Of a stretch of 64,000 nt of DNA, positions 25,975-35,944 are shown piece after piece. Source of the stretch: Georgenia wutianyii. GTDB taxonomy: Bacteria > Actinomycetota > Actinomycetes > Actinomycetales > Actinomycetaceae. Position 1 is the first letter of the stretch; the number at the start of each line of letters is the position of its first letter. The stretch is from the NCBI RefSeq assembly GCF_006349365.1, contig NZ_CP040899.1, positions 868,001 to 932,000 of the forward strand, in the 5' to 3' direction. The notes beneath the pieces are model-generated. The model ran no database searches. It was not told where the DNA came from and saw only the letters and a program-made list of their open reading frames with translations. A program made the translations under genes and the position numbers.

Positions 25975-26799
25975 TCAGATACGACGGACGATCTGCGCCA
26001 GCAGCCGGGAGATCCGTGGCCCGGCCGCGCGGCCGGCCTCGAGGACCTCCTCGTGCGACAGCGGGTCGGCGCTGATGCCGGCCGCCAGGTTCGTCACGAG
26101 CGACAGACCGAGGATCTCCAGGCCGACGTGGCGGGCGGCGATCGCCTCGAGCGCGGTCGACATGCCGACGAGCGTGCCGCCGAGCATGGCGGCCATGCGC
26201 ACCTCGGCGGGGGTCTCGTAGTGCGGGCCGGGGAACTGGACGTACACGCCCTCGGTCAGCGTCGGGTCGACCTCGCGGGCGATGTCGCGCAGCCGGGAGG
26301 AGTACAGGTCGGTGAGGTCGACGAACGTCGCGCCCTCGATCGGCGAGGCCGCCGTGAGGTTGAGGTGGTCGGCGATGAGGACCGGGGTGCCGGGCAGCAG
26401 GGCCGGGTCGAGCCCGCCGCAGCCGTTCGTCAGGACGAGCTGGCGCACGCCCGCGGCCGCCGCGGTGCGCACACCGTGGGCGACGGCGCGCACGTCGCGC
26501 GACTCGTAGTAGTGGGTGCGGGAGCCGAGGACCAGCGCGTGCCGGCCGTCCTCGATGCGGATCGAGCGGATGGAGCCGCCGTGCCCGGCGACGGCCGGTG
26601 CCCGGAAGCCGGGGACCTGCTCGGCGGGGATGTCGGCGACGGTCTCACCGAGGAGGTCGGCGGCGCCTCCCCATCCCGAGCCGAGGACGAGCGCGACGTC
26701 GTGCTGTGCGATGCCGGTGAGCTCCGCGAGCCGTTCGGCCGCCTTGTGGGCGAGCTCGAACGGAGCGCGCGGATCCGAGGAGTCAACAGGGGTGTCCAT
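25975..26799 (-). CDS. deoD: purine nucleoside phosphorylase (trimeric type)
   Basis: 274 residues. DVALVLGSGWGGAADLLGE, GHGGSIRSI, LTNGCGGLDPALLPGTPVLIADHLNLT, GVYVQFPGPHYETPAEVRM and GMSTALEAIAARHVGLEILGLSLVTN are the trimeric PNP signatures (inosine/guanosine class). It cleaves purine nucleosides with phosphate for salvage. The ATG at 26799 is chosen over one upstream because TACCGT lies 6 bp before it, the leaderless layout seen at several genes here. Divergent from lpdA. Confidence 0.94.
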   Translation of the reverse strand: MDTPVDSSDPRAPFELAHKAAERLAELTGIAQHDVALVLGSGWGGAADLLGETVADIPAEQVPGFRAPAVAGHGGSIRSIRIEDGRHALVLGSRTHYYESRDVRAVAHGVRTAAAAGVRQLVLTNGCGGLDPALLPGTPVLIADHLNLTAASPIEGATFVDLTDLYSSRLRDIAREVDPTLTEGVYVQFPGPHYETPAEVRMAAMLGGTLVGMSTALEAIAARHVGLEILGLSLVTNLAAGISADPLSHEEVLEAGRAAGPRISRLLAQIVRRI

Positions 26800-26865
26800 G
26801 CCCCGACGGTACCGCCCGCCCGGGTGGAGGGGCATCGCGGGGGACAAAGGCGGCACAATGCCAGG

Positions 26866-28371
26866 GTGATGACCTCAGCCGACGAGCACCAGCCCGCCGG
26901 GGACCGCCCGGAGCCCCCCGCACCCGCCGAGGGGAGGCGCACCCAGGAGACCGCCGGCAGCTCGCCGGTGCGTGCCGGCAGTCGGGTGGTGATCATCGGC
27001 GGCGGGCCGGGCGGCTACGAGGCCGCCCTCGTCGCGGCGCAGCTCGGCGCCCGGGTCAGCGTCGTCGAGCGGCAGGGGATGGGCGGGGCCGCGGTCCTCA
27101 CCGACGTCGTCCCTTCCAAGACCCTCATCGCCACCGCGGAGTGGATGACGGCGACCGACCAGTCCGCCGAGCTCGGCATCCGCGGCGGCGCCGAGGGCGC
27201 CTCGGTGGACATGGCGGCGGTCAACCGTCGCGTCCTCACGCTCGCCGCCCGCCAGTCCCAGGACATCCGCGCGCGGCTCGAGCGGGAGGGCGTCCGCGTC
27301 GTCGACGGCGTCGGCCGTCTCGTCGGGGACCTGCGCGCCGACGGCACCCGCATCGTCCGCGCGAGGACCGAGGACGGCGAGGAGGACCTCGTCGCCGAGA
27401 TCGTCCTCGTCGCCACCGGCGCCCACCCGCGGGTGCTGCCCGACGCCCTGCCCGACGGCGAGCGGATCCTCACCTGGGCACAGATGTACAACCTCACCGA
27501 GCTGCCCGAGCACCTCGTCGTCGTCGGCTCGGGCGTCACCGGTGCCGAGTTCGCCGGCGCCTACAACGGGCTGGGTGTGCCGGTCACCCTCGTCTCCAGC
27601 CGTGACCGCGTGCTGCCGGGGGAGGACGAGGACGCCGCCGAGCTCATCGAGACGGTGTTCCGCCGTCGCGGCATGAACGTCCTGTCCCGCTCGCGGGCCG
27701 CGGCCGTGCGCCGGGTGGGTGGCGGCGTCGAGGTCGAGCTCACCGACGGCCGCGTCATCGCCGCCTCGCACTGCCTGCTCGCCGTCGGCGGCGTCCCGAA
27801 CACCGAGGGGCTGGGCCTGGAGGACGTCGGCGTCGCGCTCACCGAGCAGGGCCACGTGCGCGTGGACCGTGTCTCGCGCACGACGGCGGTGCGCGTCTAC
27901 GCCGCCGGGGACTGCACCGGCGTCCTGCCGCTCGCGTCCGTCGCCGCCATGCAGGGCCGCATCGCCATGTGGCACGCCCTGGGTGACGCGGTCGCCCCGC
28001 TCGACCTCGACGCCGTCACCGCCAACATCTTCACCGCCCCGGAGATCGCCACCATCGGCGTCACCGAGAAGGACGTGCAGGAGGGGAAGGTCGACGCCGT
28101 CGTCACCCAGCTGCCGCTCGCGCGCAACCCGCGCGCGAAGATGCTCGGCATCCGGGAGGGCTTCGTCAAGGTCATGGCCGACCGGCACTCCGGCGCCGTC
28201 ATCGGCGGGGTGGTCGTCGCCCCGCGGGCGAGCGAGCTCATCTTCCCGCTCGCGATCGCGGTGACCCAGCGGATCACCGTCGACCAGCTCGCCAACGTCT
28301 TCACGATCTACCCCTCGCTCACCGGCTCGATCGCCGAGGCCGCCCGCACCCTCCACCAGACCGGGAACTGA
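26866..28371 (+). CDS. lpdA: FAD-dependent NAD(P)H-quinone dehydrogenase, LpdA (Rv3303c-like)
   Basis: About 501 residues, pyridine nucleotide-disulfide oxidoreductase fold. FAD-binding [21 protein letters not shown]-binding [19 protein letters not shown] and [21 protein letters not shown] are clear. The redox-active CxxxxC of true lipoamide dehydrogenases is absent ([13 protein letters not shown]), matching the quinone-reducing LpdA of mycobacteria. A Pro-rich 30-residue N-terminal tail precedes the fold. GTG at 26866 (or the adjacent ATG at 26869) is favoured because CACAAT lies 6 bp upstream. Confidence 0.92.
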   Translation: MMTSADEHQPAGDRPEPPAPAEGRRTQETAGSSPVRAGSRVVIIGGGPGGYEAALVAAQLGARVSVVERQGMGGAAVLTDVVPSKTLIATAEWMTATDQSAELGIRGGAEGASVDMAAVNRRVLTLAARQSQDIRARLEREGVRVVDGVGRLVGDLRADGTRIVRARTEDGEEDLVAEIVLVATGAHPRVLPDALPDGERILTWAQMYNLTELPEHLVVVGSGVTGAEFAGAYNGLGVPVTLVSSRDRVLPGEDEDAAELIETVFRRRGMNVLSRSRAAAVRRVGGGVEVELTDGRVIAASHCLLAVGGVPNTEGLGLEDVGVALTEQGHVRVDRVSRTTAVRVYAAGDCTGVLPLASVAAMQGRIAMWHALGDAVAPLDLDAVTANIFTAPEIATIGVTEKDVQEGKVDAVVTQLPLARNPRAKMLGIREGFVKVMADRHSGAVIGGVVVAPRASELIFPLAIAVTQRITVDQLANVFTIYPSLTGSIAEAARTLHQTGN

Positions 28372-28373
28372 CC

Positions 28374-29480
28374 GTGCCCCACCCCTTGCTGCCCGACCTG
28401 CGCACCGCCGACGTCGTCGAGCTCACCCGCGCGCTGTGCGACATCCCCTCCGTCTCCGGGGAGGAGGGGCCGCTCGCCGACGCGATCGAGGCGGCGCTCG
28501 CGCCACTGCCGCACCTCGAGGTGCTCCGCGACGGGGACGCCGTCCTCGCCCGGACGGTTCTCGGGCGGCCGCGGCGGGCGGTCGTCGCCGGCCACATCGA
28601 CACGGTGCCCGTCGCCGGGAACCTGCCGAGCGAGCTGCGCGAGGTCGAGGGCCAGGAGGTGCTGTGGGGCCGGGGCAGCGTCGACATGCTCGGCGGGGTC
28701 GCCGTCGCCCTCCACCTCGCCGCCCGGCTCACCGCCCCGGCGTGGGACGTCACGTGGGTGTTCTACGACAACGAGGAGGTCGAGGCGGAGCGCAACGGGC
28801 TGGGTCGCCTCGCCCGCAACCACCCCGACTGGCTCGCCGCCGACTTCGCCGTCCTCGGTGAGCCGAGCAACGGCGGCATCGAGGGCGGGTGCAACGGGAC
28901 GCTGCGCGTCGCGGTGCGCACCACCGGGCGGGCCGCCCACTCGGCCCGGGCCTGGCGCGGGGTCAACGCCATCCACCTCATGGCCCCGGCCCTCACCCGG
29001 CTGTCCGCCTACGAGCCGCGCTCGGTCGAGGTCGACGGCCTCGTCTACCGCGAGGGCCTGTCGGCCGTGGGGATCTCCGGGGGCATCGCGGGCAACGTCG
29101 TGCCCGACGCCTGCGAGCTCCTCGTCAACTACCGCTTCGCCCCCTCCCGGTCCCTCGCGGAGGCCGAGGCGCACGTCCGGGAGGTGTTCGCGGGTTACGA
29201 CGTCACCGTCGTCGACGCGGCGGCGGGCGCGCGTCCCGGGCTCGACGCCCCGGGAGTGGCGGAGTTCGTCGACGCCGTCGCCCGGGTCACCGGGGGTGGC
29301 CCCGCGCCGAAGTACGGGTGGACCGACGTCGCCCGTTTCGCCGCCCTCGGGGTGCCCGCCGTGAACTTCGGCCCGGGCGACCCCTCCCTCGCCCACGCCG
29401 ACGACGAGCACTGCCCGACCGTCCAGATCCGCGACTGCGCCACCGCGCTGGAGGCGTGGCTGACCGAAGGAGCGTCATGA
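28374..29480 (+). CDS. dapE: succinyl-diaminopimelate desuccinylase
   Basis: 368 residues, M20 metallopeptidase family, actinobacterial DapE type. Zinc ligands lie in [13 protein letters not shown] (His about 74), [10 protein letters not shown] and the Glu pair of [12 protein letters not shown], with the last His in [11 protein letters not shown]. The lid domain carries [20 protein letters not shown]. It makes LL-diaminopimelate for lysine and peptidoglycan. GTG start 2 bp after lpdA, and a 4-bp overlap with the next gene, so it is in the same transcript. No other dap gene is adjacent. Confidence 0.94.
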   Translation: MPHPLLPDLRTADVVELTRALCDIPSVSGEEGPLADAIEAALAPLPHLEVLRDGDAVLARTVLGRPRRAVVAGHIDTVPVAGNLPSELREVEGQEVLWGRGSVDMLGGVAVALHLAARLTAPAWDVTWVFYDNEEVEAERNGLGRLARNHPDWLAADFAVLGEPSNGGIEGGCNGTLRVAVRTTGRAAHSARAWRGVNAIHLMAPALTRLSAYEPRSVEVDGLVYREGLSAVGISGGIAGNVVPDACELLVNYRFAPSRSLAEAEAHVREVFAGYDVTVVDAAAGARPGLDAPGVAEFVDAVARVTGGGPAPKYGWTDVARFAALGVPAVNFGPGDPSLAHADDEHCPTVQIRDCATALEAWLTEGAS

Positions 29481-30319
29481 GGTCCTACAGCAAGAACGAC
29501 CGTCCCGCCTCGCTGCGGACCCGGCCGGCCGACGGCCGCGACTCCGAGGTCTACCGCAAGGGCCCGGTCACCCTGCGCGGCCAGCAGATCCCCGAGGAGA
29601 CCTCCGACGAGCGCCTGCTCGCCGCGGACGGTGACTCGGACTGGGTGCACTCCGACCCGTGGCGGGTGATGCGGATCCAGAGCGAGTTCGTCGAGGGCTT
29701 CGGCGCGCTCGCCGAGCTCGGCCCGGCGATCAGCGTGTTCGGCTCGGCGCGCATCCCGGACGGTGCCCCGCAGTACGTGCTCGCCGAGGAGATCGGCCGC
29801 CGGCTCGTCGAGTCGGGCTACGCCGTCATCACCGGCGGCGGGCCCGGCGTCATGGAGGCGGCGAACAAGGGTGCGTGCGAGGCCGGCGGGGTGTCCGTGG
29901 GGCTGGGCATCGAGCTGCCCTTCGAGCAGGGCATGAACGAGTGGGTCGACCTCGGCGTCAACTTCCGCTACTTCTTCGCCCGCAAGACGATGTTCGTCAA
30001 GTACTCCCTCGGGTTCATCGCGCTGCCCGGCGGCTTCGGGACGATGGACGAGCTGTGGGAGGCCCTCACCCTCGTCCAGACCGGCAAGGTGCGCTCCTTC
30101 CCCATCGTCCTCGTCGGGTCCGACTACTGGGGCGGGCTGCTCGAGTGGACCCGCACGACGATGGTCGAGGCCGGCACGATCTCCGCCGAGGACGTCGAGC
30201 TCATCCAGCTCGTCGACACCGCGGAGGAGGCGGTCGACCGCATCCAGCACCGCCTCGAGCTGCTCGACGACGAGGCGCAGGCGGTCGCCCGGGCGGCGGA
30301 GGAGACGCGGCGCGGCTGA
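29477..30319 (+). CDS. TIGR00730/LOG-family Rossmann-fold protein
   Basis: 280 residues. The signature [15 protein letters not shown] and the [15 protein letters not shown] motif define the lysine-decarboxylase-like LOG family, whose characterised members hydrolyse nucleoside 5'-monophosphates (cytokinin activation). An N-terminal extension of about 75 residues is basic and low in complexity. ATG overlaps the dapE stop (ATGA). In mycobacteria a LOG protein (Rv1205) also lies close to dapE (Rv1202). The substrate here is unknown. Confidence 0.88.
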   Translation: MRSYSKNDRPASLRTRPADGRDSEVYRKGPVTLRGQQIPEETSDERLLAADGDSDWVHSDPWRVMRIQSEFVEGFGALAELGPAISVFGSARIPDGAPQYVLAEEIGRRLVESGYAVITGGGPGVMEAANKGACEAGGVSVGLGIELPFEQGMNEWVDLGVNFRYFFARKTMFVKYSLGFIALPGGFGTMDELWEALTLVQTGKVRSFPIVLVGSDYWGGLLEWTRTTMVEAGTISAEDVELIQLVDTAEEAVDRIQHRLELLDDEAQAVARAAEETRRG

Positions 30320-30373
30320 GCGCGGGCATTCTTCCGCAGCCACCTCTCTCACCCCGCGCGGGGGAGGGGTGGA

Positions 30374-30379
30374 CTAGAC
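30374..30379 (+). promoter_or_regulatory. -10 box of the DUF3117 gene
   Basis: TAGACT in GGACTAGACTGGATCC, about 58 bp before the DUF3117 start, follows a GC-rich inverted CCCCGCGCGGGG (about 30353-30364) that could end the upstream transcript. The fit to the actinobacterial TANNNT box is good; no clear -35 is seen. Confidence 0.4.
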
Positions 30380-30436
30380 TGGATCCTGGTGTGCTGTACA
30401 ACCTGCGGCACGACACGAGACAGAATGGGGAGCCAG

Positions 30437-30604
30437 ATGGCCGCGATGAAGCCGAGGACCGGGGACGGGCCGATGGAGGTCACGAAGGAGGGACGCGGCA
30501 TCGTCATGCGCGTTCCCCTCGAGGGTGGCGGCCGTCTCGTCGTCGAGCTGACGCCCGCCGAGGCCGGCGAGCTCAGCGAGGCCCTCAGCGCCGTCGCCTC
30601 CTGA
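30437..30604 (+). CDS. DUF3117 small protein
   Basis: 55 residues, exactly the family length, beginning AAMKPRTGDGPMEVTKEG and continuing RGIVMRVPLEGGGRLVVELT. This sequence is almost invariant across Actinobacteria (Rv1211 in mycobacteria, also near dapE). The role is not known with confidence. The ATG at 30437 is preferred over the one at 30425 because family members begin MAAMKPRTGDGP and a GGGGAG lies just upstream. Confidence 0.92.
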   Translation: MAAMKPRTGDGPMEVTKEGRGIVMRVPLEGGGRLVVELTPAEAGELSEALSAVAS

Positions 30605-30611
30605 CCATCAG

Positions 30612-32174
30612 ATGACCGCTCTGAGCGAGCTCGGCCTCACCGAGCTGCCCGAGGTCCTGGCCGCCGACGACTCGCCGGAGGCCGCCGACCGGTGGCTCAC
30701 GACCGCTGACGCCCTCGTCGTCGCGGTCGCCCCGCCGGTGTCCGGGGAGGAGGGCGTCGACCCCCGTCCCGGCACCGCGGACGCCGCGGCCCGGTACGGC
30801 ATCGACCTCGCCGACCTCGTCGCCCGGCACGACCTCACCGGCGCGGCCGGTGAGTCGGCCGTGCTCGACCTGCCCAGGCCACTGCCCGGTCGCAGCTTCG
30901 GGTGGGAGGGCCTGCCCTCCCGGCTCGTCGTCGTCGGCGTCGGTGACGCCGGCCCCGACGCGATGCGCACGGTCGGCTCGGTCCTGTGCCGCACGACGGC
31001 GGGCCTCGGCACCGTCGTCACGGCCGTCGGCGCGCTGGCCGGCTCCGCCGCGCTCGCGGCGCTGCTCGAGGGCTTCTGGCTGACCGCCTACCGCGGCCCG
31101 CGCCGCGCGGCGTCCCCGCGGCCCGGCAAGCCGGCCGCGGAACGCCTCGTCCTCCTCGGCAACACCGAGGACGCCGGGGTCGTGGCGGCCGCACGCGTGG
31201 CCGCCACCGCGACGGTCCGCGCCCGCTTCCTGGCCGCGACGCCGTCGAACGTCAAGAACCCGCAGTGGCTCGCCGAGCGCGCGGTGGAGCTCGCCTCCAC
31301 CACGCCCCGCGTCACCGCCGTGGTGCACGACGAGGCGTGGATCCGCGCCCAGGGGATGGGTGCCCTGCTCGCCGTCGGCTCCGGGTCGGCGACCCCGCCG
31401 CGGCTCGTCACCGTCACCTACGACCCCGGCACCCGCGGTGCGCGCACCGTCGCGCTCGTCGGCAAGGGCATCACGTTCGACACCGGCGGCATCTCGATCA
31501 AGCCGCGCGAGTCGATGGTCGGGATGAAGACCGACATGGCCGGCGCCGCCGCAGTGCTCGCCGCCGTCCTCGCGGCAGCCGAGCTCGGCCTGCCCCACCG
31601 GGTGGTCGGCGTGCTCGCGCTCGCCGAGAACGCCGTCGGCGCGGGCTCCTACCGGCCCGGCGACGTCGTGCGCGCCTACGACGGCACGAGCATCGAGGTC
31701 TCGAACACCGACGCCGAGGGCCGCATGGTCCTCGCCGACGCGATGGCCTGGGTGCGGCAGACCGCCCGTCCCGACGTCCTCGTCGACGTCGCGACGCTCA
31801 CCGGCGCCGTCACCCTCGGCCTGGGCCGCACCCACGCCGGCCTGTACGCGACCGACGACACGCTGGCGGCCGCGCTGACGAGCGCCGGTGAGGTGAGCGG
31901 GGAGCGCGTGTGGCGCCTGCCGCTCGTCGAGTCCTACCGCGCGAGCCTGGACTCCTCCGTCGCCGACATCTCCCACCAGTCGCGTGACCCGCACATCATG
32001 GGCGGGTCGATCACCGCGGCGCTGTTCCTCCAGCGGTTCGCCGGGGACACCCCGTGGGCGCACCTCGACATCGCCGGCGCCGGCCGCGCGACCAAGGCTC
32101 GCCACGAGATCCCGGAGGGCCCCACAGGCTACGGAGCCCGCCTCCTCCTGCGCTGGCTCACCGACCTGGCCTGA
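30612..32174 (+). CDS. pepA: leucyl aminopeptidase (M17)
   Basis: 520 residues. The catalytic half holds VGKGITFDTGGISIKPRESM, MKTDMAGAAAVLAAV, and the signature NTDAEGRMVLADAM, providing the two-metal site and the catalytic Lys and Arg. The N-terminal 170 residues form the macrodomain-like region. It cleaves N-terminal residues from cytosolic peptides as a hexamer. ATG 8 bp after the DUF3117 stop, so the two are probably co-transcribed. A family-2 palindrome follows 55 bp after its stop. Confidence 0.95.
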   Translation: MTALSELGLTELPEVLAADDSPEAADRWLTTADALVVAVAPPVSGEEGVDPRPGTADAAARYGIDLADLVARHDLTGAAGESAVLDLPRPLPGRSFGWEGLPSRLVVVGVGDAGPDAMRTVGSVLCRTTAGLGTVVTAVGALAGSAALAALLEGFWLTAYRGPRRAASPRPGKPAAERLVLLGNTEDAGVVAAARVAATATVRARFLAATPSNVKNPQWLAERAVELASTTPRVTAVVHDEAWIRAQGMGALLAVGSGSATPPRLVTVTYDPGTRGARTVALVGKGITFDTGGISIKPRESMVGMKTDMAGAAAVLAAVLAAAELGLPHRVVGVLALAENAVGAGSYRPGDVVRAYDGTSIEVSNTDAEGRMVLADAMAWVRQTARPDVLVDVATLTGAVTLGLGRTHAGLYATDDTLAAALTSAGEVSGERVWRLPLVESYRASLDSSVADISHQSRDPHIMGGSITAALFLQRFAGDTPWAHLDIAGAGRATKARHEIPEGPTGYGARLLLRWLTDLA

Positions 32175-32228
32175 CGAGCACGCCCGACGCGGCCACCGCG
32201 CCGCGCCACACGCGCCTCACACCACACG

Positions 32229-32273
32229 CGCCGAGAGCTGGATCATGCACAGTGCATGATCCAGCTCTCGGCG
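32229..32273. repeat. family-2 palindrome
   Basis: A 21-bp perfect stem: the left arm 32229-32249, containing CCGAGAGCTGGATCATGCA, pairs with 32253-32273 around a CAG loop. It lies between convergent pepA and ectC. It is the most symmetric of the set and a likely bidirectional terminator. Confidence 0.9.
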
Positions 32274-32329
32274 GTTGAGGGGCGTGCCCCGGGGACACCT
32301 GTGCGAGGTTGTCCGGCGCCGGGGCTGCG

Positions 32330-32722
32330 TCAGTCGTCCTCGGTGAGGAGGGGGTAGACGCCGTTCTCGTCGTGGACCTCGCGGCCGGTGACCGGGGGGT
32401 TGAAGACGCAGATCGTGCGGATCTCGGTCCGCGGGCGCACGACGTGCTTGTCGTGCTCATCGAGCAGGTACGTCGTGCCCGGGCGCAGCTCGTGCGTCTC
32501 ACTCGTGCCGAGGTCGGTGATCGTCCCCTCGCCCTCGATGACCATCACGGCCTCGATGTGGTTGGCGTACCAGAACTCGTTCTCGGTGCCGGCGTACAAG
32601 GTGGTCTCGTGGACCGAGAACCCGGCCTTGTCCCGCGCGAGGATGATGCGCTTGGAGCGCCAGCTCGGCGTCCGGACGTCGAACTCGGTGTCGTCGAGGT
32701 CGTGGAAGCTGCGGACGATCAT
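32330..32722 (-). CDS. ectC: L-ectoine synthase, solitary
   Basis: 130 residues, the full EctC length, cupin fold. [82 protein letters not shown] match EctC throughout. EctC cyclises N-gamma-acetyl-diaminobutyrate to the osmolyte ectoine. GAAGGAG lies 8 bp before the ATG. Neither ectA nor ectB is adjacent; instead it lies 89 bp downstream of sugC at the end of a trehalose-type ABC operon. It may use precursor made elsewhere or imported, or work in reverse. Confidence 0.94.
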   Translation of the reverse strand: MIVRSFHDLDDTEFDVRTPSWRSKRIILARDKAGFSVHETTLYAGTENEFWYANHIEAVMVIEGEGTITDLGTSETHELRPGTTYLLDEHDKHVVRPRTEIRTICVFNPPVTGREVHDENGVYPLLTEDD

Positions 32723-32811
32723 GAGGGGGTCTCCTTCTCGAGGACGGTGACGACGGCCTGCTGGAGTGCGCATCCCGCCCTCGAGCTCTCGACGGTCGAG
32801 GGGGCCCGGCG

Positions 32812-34083
32812 TCAGGACGCGGCCGCGGCGGACTCCCGCTCGGCGCGCTTGCGCGCCCGCTCGAGGGCCCGGGTGCGCTGCTCGCGCGCGTCCTTCTCGA
32901 GCGTGGCGGCCCGCTCCTCGTCGCGGGTGAGGTTGTCCCCGGACTGGGCGTCGAAGACGTGCATCTCGGTGGGGTCGAACCACAGCTCGGCGGTGTCGCC
33001 CGCGCGCACGGTGCTCACCGAGTCCAGGGAGATGATGAGCTGGGAGCGCATCCCCTCGCCGTCGAGGTCCCGGTCGAGGTCCTCGAGCTGCTGGCGGACG
33101 GCGTCGTGCGTCTCGAACGGGATGTAGGCGTAGAGGACCTCCCCGAGCCACTCGGTGACGTCGACGTCCGCCTCGAAGTGCACACCGGCGCCCGCGCGGT
33201 CCGGCTCCAGGGTGTCGGCGTCCTCGAAGGAGTCGGGGCGGATGCCGACGATGACGATGTCGCGGTCCCCGACGGCGGCGCGGAGCCGGTCGTCGAGGGG
33301 CACCTCCGCGATGGGCAGGCGCAGGACGTCGCCCTCGACGATGCCCGGCAGGAAGTTCATCGGCGGGGAGCCGATGAACCCGGCGACGAAGAGGTTGACC
33401 GGCTGGTCGTACAGCCCGCGAGGACTGGCCACCTGCTGCAGCTCGCCGCGGCGCAGCACGGCCACCCGGTCCCCGAGGGTCATCGCCTCGGTCTGGTCGT
33501 GGGTGACGTACACGGTCGTCGTGGCGAGGTTGCGCTGCAGCCGGGCGATCTCCGTGCGCATCTGCCCGCGGAGCTTGGCGTCGAGGTTGGACAGCGGCTC
33601 GTCGAAGAGGAACGCCTTGGCACGCCGCACGATCGCACGGCCCATCGCCACGCGCTGGCGCTGCCCGCCGGAGAGGTTGGCGGGCTTGCGCTGCAGGTGC
33701 TCGTCCAGCTCGAGGAGCTTGGAGGCGTTCCGCACGCGCTCGTCGATCTGCTCCTCGGTGTACTGGCCCTTGGCCAGCCGCAGCGGGAAGGCGATGTTCT
33801 CGTAGACCGTGAGGTGGGGGTACAGGGCGTAGTTCTGGAAGACCATCGCGAGGTCCCGGTCGCGGGGCGCCTTGTCGTTGACGACCTCGTCCCCGATGCG
33901 CAGCTCGCCGTCGGTGATGTCCTCCAGCCCGACGATCATCCGCAGCAGGGTGGACTTCCCGCAGCCGGAGGGCCCGACGAGGATGACGAACTCGCCGTCG
34001 GCGATGTCGAGGTCCACCCCCTTGACGGCGGTGAAACCGTCCGGGTAGGTCTTGACGACGTTGTCGAGGGTGATCGATGCCAT
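32812..34083 (-). CDS. sugC: trehalose ABC transporter ATPase (SugC/MsiK type)
   Basis: 423 residues. The ABC domain has Walker [10 protein letters not shown] (37-45), Q-loop [10 protein letters not shown], signature [16 protein letters not shown], Walker [14 protein letters not shown], and the switch His in [12 protein letters not shown]-terminal OB-type regulatory region (about 240-380) is typical of the MalK/UgpC/MsiK family, followed by a charged Arg/Glu/Ala-rich extension of about 40 residues. It powers import through SugA and SugB. Start ATG with GGAGGA-like sequence upstream, 20 bp after sugB. Confidence 0.93.
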   Translation of the reverse strand: MASITLDNVVKTYPDGFTAVKGVDLDIADGEFVILVGPSGCGKSTLLRMIVGLEDITDGELRIGDEVVNDKAPRDRDLAMVFQNYALYPHLTVYENIAFPLRLAKGQYTEEQIDERVRNASKLLELDEHLQRKPANLSGGQRQRVAMGRAIVRRAKAFLFDEPLSNLDAKLRGQMRTEIARLQRNLATTTVYVTHDQTEAMTLGDRVAVLRRGELQQVASPRGLYDQPVNLFVAGFIGSPPMNFLPGIVEGDVLRLPIAEVPLDDRLRAAVGDRDIVIVGIRPDSFEDADTLEPDRAGAGVHFEADVDVTEWLGEVLYAYIPFETHDAVRQQLEDLDRDLDGEGMRSQLIISLDSVSTVRAGDTAELWFDPTEMHVFDAQSGDNLTRDEERAATLEKDAREQRTRALERARKRAERESAAAAS

Positions 34084-34103
34084 GGGAGGACTCCTTTGCG
34101 GGC

Positions 34104-34952
34104 TCAGCCCTTGACTGCGCCTTGGGTGAGGCCGGACACGATGCGCCGCTGGAAGAGCAGCACGACGATGACGACGGGCACGGTGACGACGATGGCCGCC
34201 GCCGAGATCGCGCCGGTGGGCTCCTCGAACTGCGAGGCGCCGGTGAAGAAGGACAGCGCCGCCGGGACCGGACGGGCGGCGCTGGTCGAGGTGAGCGAGA
34301 TGCCGTAGACGAAGTCGTTCCACGCGATGAAGAACGCGATGATCGCCGTGGTGAACACGCCGGGCGCCGCGAGCGGGACGACCGCCTTGCGGAAGGCCTG
34401 GAACGCGGTGGCGCCGTCCACCTGCGCCGCCTGCTCGAGCTCCCACGGGATCTGCCGGAAGAACGCGGCGAGGGTCCAGATCGAGATCGGCAGGGTGAGG
34501 GACAGGTAGGGGATGATGAGGCCGGGCCACGTGTCGTACAGGCCGATGGAGCGCCAGAGGTTGAACAGCGGCGTGACGATCGAGACGACCGGGAAGACCG
34601 AGACCGCCAGTGCCGTCGTGAGGATGACCCGCTTGCCGGGGAAGTCGAGCCGGGCGATGGCGTAGGCGCAGAACGTCGCGAGGACGACGGCGATGAACGT
34701 CGCGATGAGCGAGATGCCGATGGAGTTGCGCAGCGACGGGAGGAACAGGTCCTGGGCGCTGCCGCCCGGCGCGAGGATCGTCTCGTAGTTCTCCCAGGTC
34801 CACTCCTCGGGGAGGAACGTGCCGGAGAAGAGCCCCGCCTGCGTCTTGAAGGACGTCATGAGGATCGAGGCGACCGGGAAGAGCGACCACACGAGCACGA
34901 CGAGCGTGATGGCGATCCACCCGACCTTCTGCTTCGCGGACAGCCCTCTCAT
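34104..34952 (-). CDS. sugB: trehalose ABC transporter permease SugB (MalG type)
   Basis: 282 residues with six predicted membrane helices. The cytoplasmic coupling motif is [28 protein letters not shown] (EAA loop). The N-terminus [29 protein letters not shown] is the first helix. ATG at 34952 is preferred to the GTG at 34955 because GGGAGG is then 6 bp upstream; either overlaps the sugA stop. Works as a heterodimer with SugA. Confidence 0.93.
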   Translation of the reverse strand: MRGLSAKQKVGWIAITLVVLVWSLFPVASILMTSFKTQAGLFSGTFLPEEWTWENYETILAPGGSAQDLFLPSLRNSIGISLIATFIAVVLATFCAYAIARLDFPGKRVILTTALAVSVFPVVSIVTPLFNLWRSIGLYDTWPGLIIPYLSLTLPISIWTLAAFFRQIPWELEQAAQVDGATAFQAFRKAVVPLAAPGVFTTAIIAFFIAWNDFVYGISLTSTSAARPVPAALSFFTGASQFEEPTGAISAAAIVVTVPVVIVVLLFQRRIVSGLTQGAVKG

Positions 34953-35944
34953 CACTTGCCTCCCGTCGTGCCGGCGAGATCCACCTTGAAGCCCTTGACG
35001 GCCACCCCCGCGATGATGAGCACGCAGAGGAACAGCAGGACGGAGATCGCCGAGCCGAGCCCGATCTCCAGGCGACCGATCGAGGTGTTGTAGGCGAGCA
35101 GGGACAGCACCTCGGTGTCGTTCGCGCCGCGCGTCATGATGTAGACGTTGTCGAAGATCCGGAAGGCCTCCAGCGCCCGGAAGAGCACGGCGACCATGAT
35201 CGCCGCCTTCATGTTCGGCAGGATCACCCGGCGCAGCACCTGCCAGCCGGTCGCGCCGTCGACCTTGGCCGCCTCCTCGAGCTCTCCCGGCACCTGTGCC
35301 AGGCCGGAGAGGAGGAGCAGCGAGATGAACGGGGTGGTCTTCCAGACCTCCGAGGCGATGATGACGAACAGCGAGGTGCCCGCCTGGGCGAACCAGTTGA
35401 GGTTCTCGGTGATTCCCGGGACCCAGCTGAACCAGTGGTTGACGTAACCGGTGTCGATGTCGAAGGCGTACAGCCAGGCGAAGGCGGAGACGACGGTGAT
35501 GATGCCGTACGGCACGAGGATCGCCGTGCGGATGAGCCCGCGCAGGCGCTGGATCGCGCGGTGCATGACGAGGGCGAGCAGGAACCCGAGGATGAGCTCG
35601 ATGAGCACCGTGATGACGGTGATGAGCGCGGTGACCCCGAGCGAGCGCCAGAACACCGGCTCGCCGAGCACCACCTGGTAGTTGCGGAACCAGATGAGCT
35701 CGGTCTCGTCGGGGGCGGTGAGCCGCAGGCTGAACAGCGAGTCGTACAGCGCCTGGAGGATCGGGTAGAGCGTGACGAGCAGCATGATGACGAACGCCGG
35801 GCCGGCGAGGTACCAGCCGAGCCGGGCCTCCGACCGCGAGCGGTCCGAGGTCCGCCGGGAGCGGCGACGGCCGTTCGCGCGCGGCGTCGTTCCGTCGGGA
35901 CGCTGCCCGGCTGCCGGACCGGCAGCGGGGATGTTGGAGCTCAT
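34952..35944 (-). CDS. sugA: trehalose ABC transporter permease SugA (MalF type)
   Basis: 330 residues. A basic, unstructured N-terminal tail (about 1-40) precedes six membrane helices; the EAA coupling loop is [25 protein letters not shown]. Conserved [22 protein letters not shown] is typical of trehalose/maltose permeases in Actinobacteria. The ATG overlaps the lpqY stop (ATGA). It forms the membrane channel with SugB. Confidence 0.93.
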   Translation of the reverse strand: MSSNIPAAGPAAGQRPDGTTPRANGRRRSRRTSDRSRSEARLGWYLAGPAFVIMLLVTLYPILQALYDSLFSLRLTAPDETELIWFRNYQVVLGEPVFWRSLGVTALITVITVLIELILGFLLALVMHRAIQRLRGLIRTAILVPYGIITVVSAFAWLYAFDIDTGYVNHWFSWVPGITENLNWFAQAGTSLFVIIASEVWKTTPFISLLLLSGLAQVPGELEEAAKVDGATGWQVLRRVILPNMKAAIMVAVLFRALEAFRIFDNVYIMTRGANDTEVLSLLAYNTSIGRLEIGLGSAISVLLFLCVLIIAGVAVKGFKVDLAGTTGGK

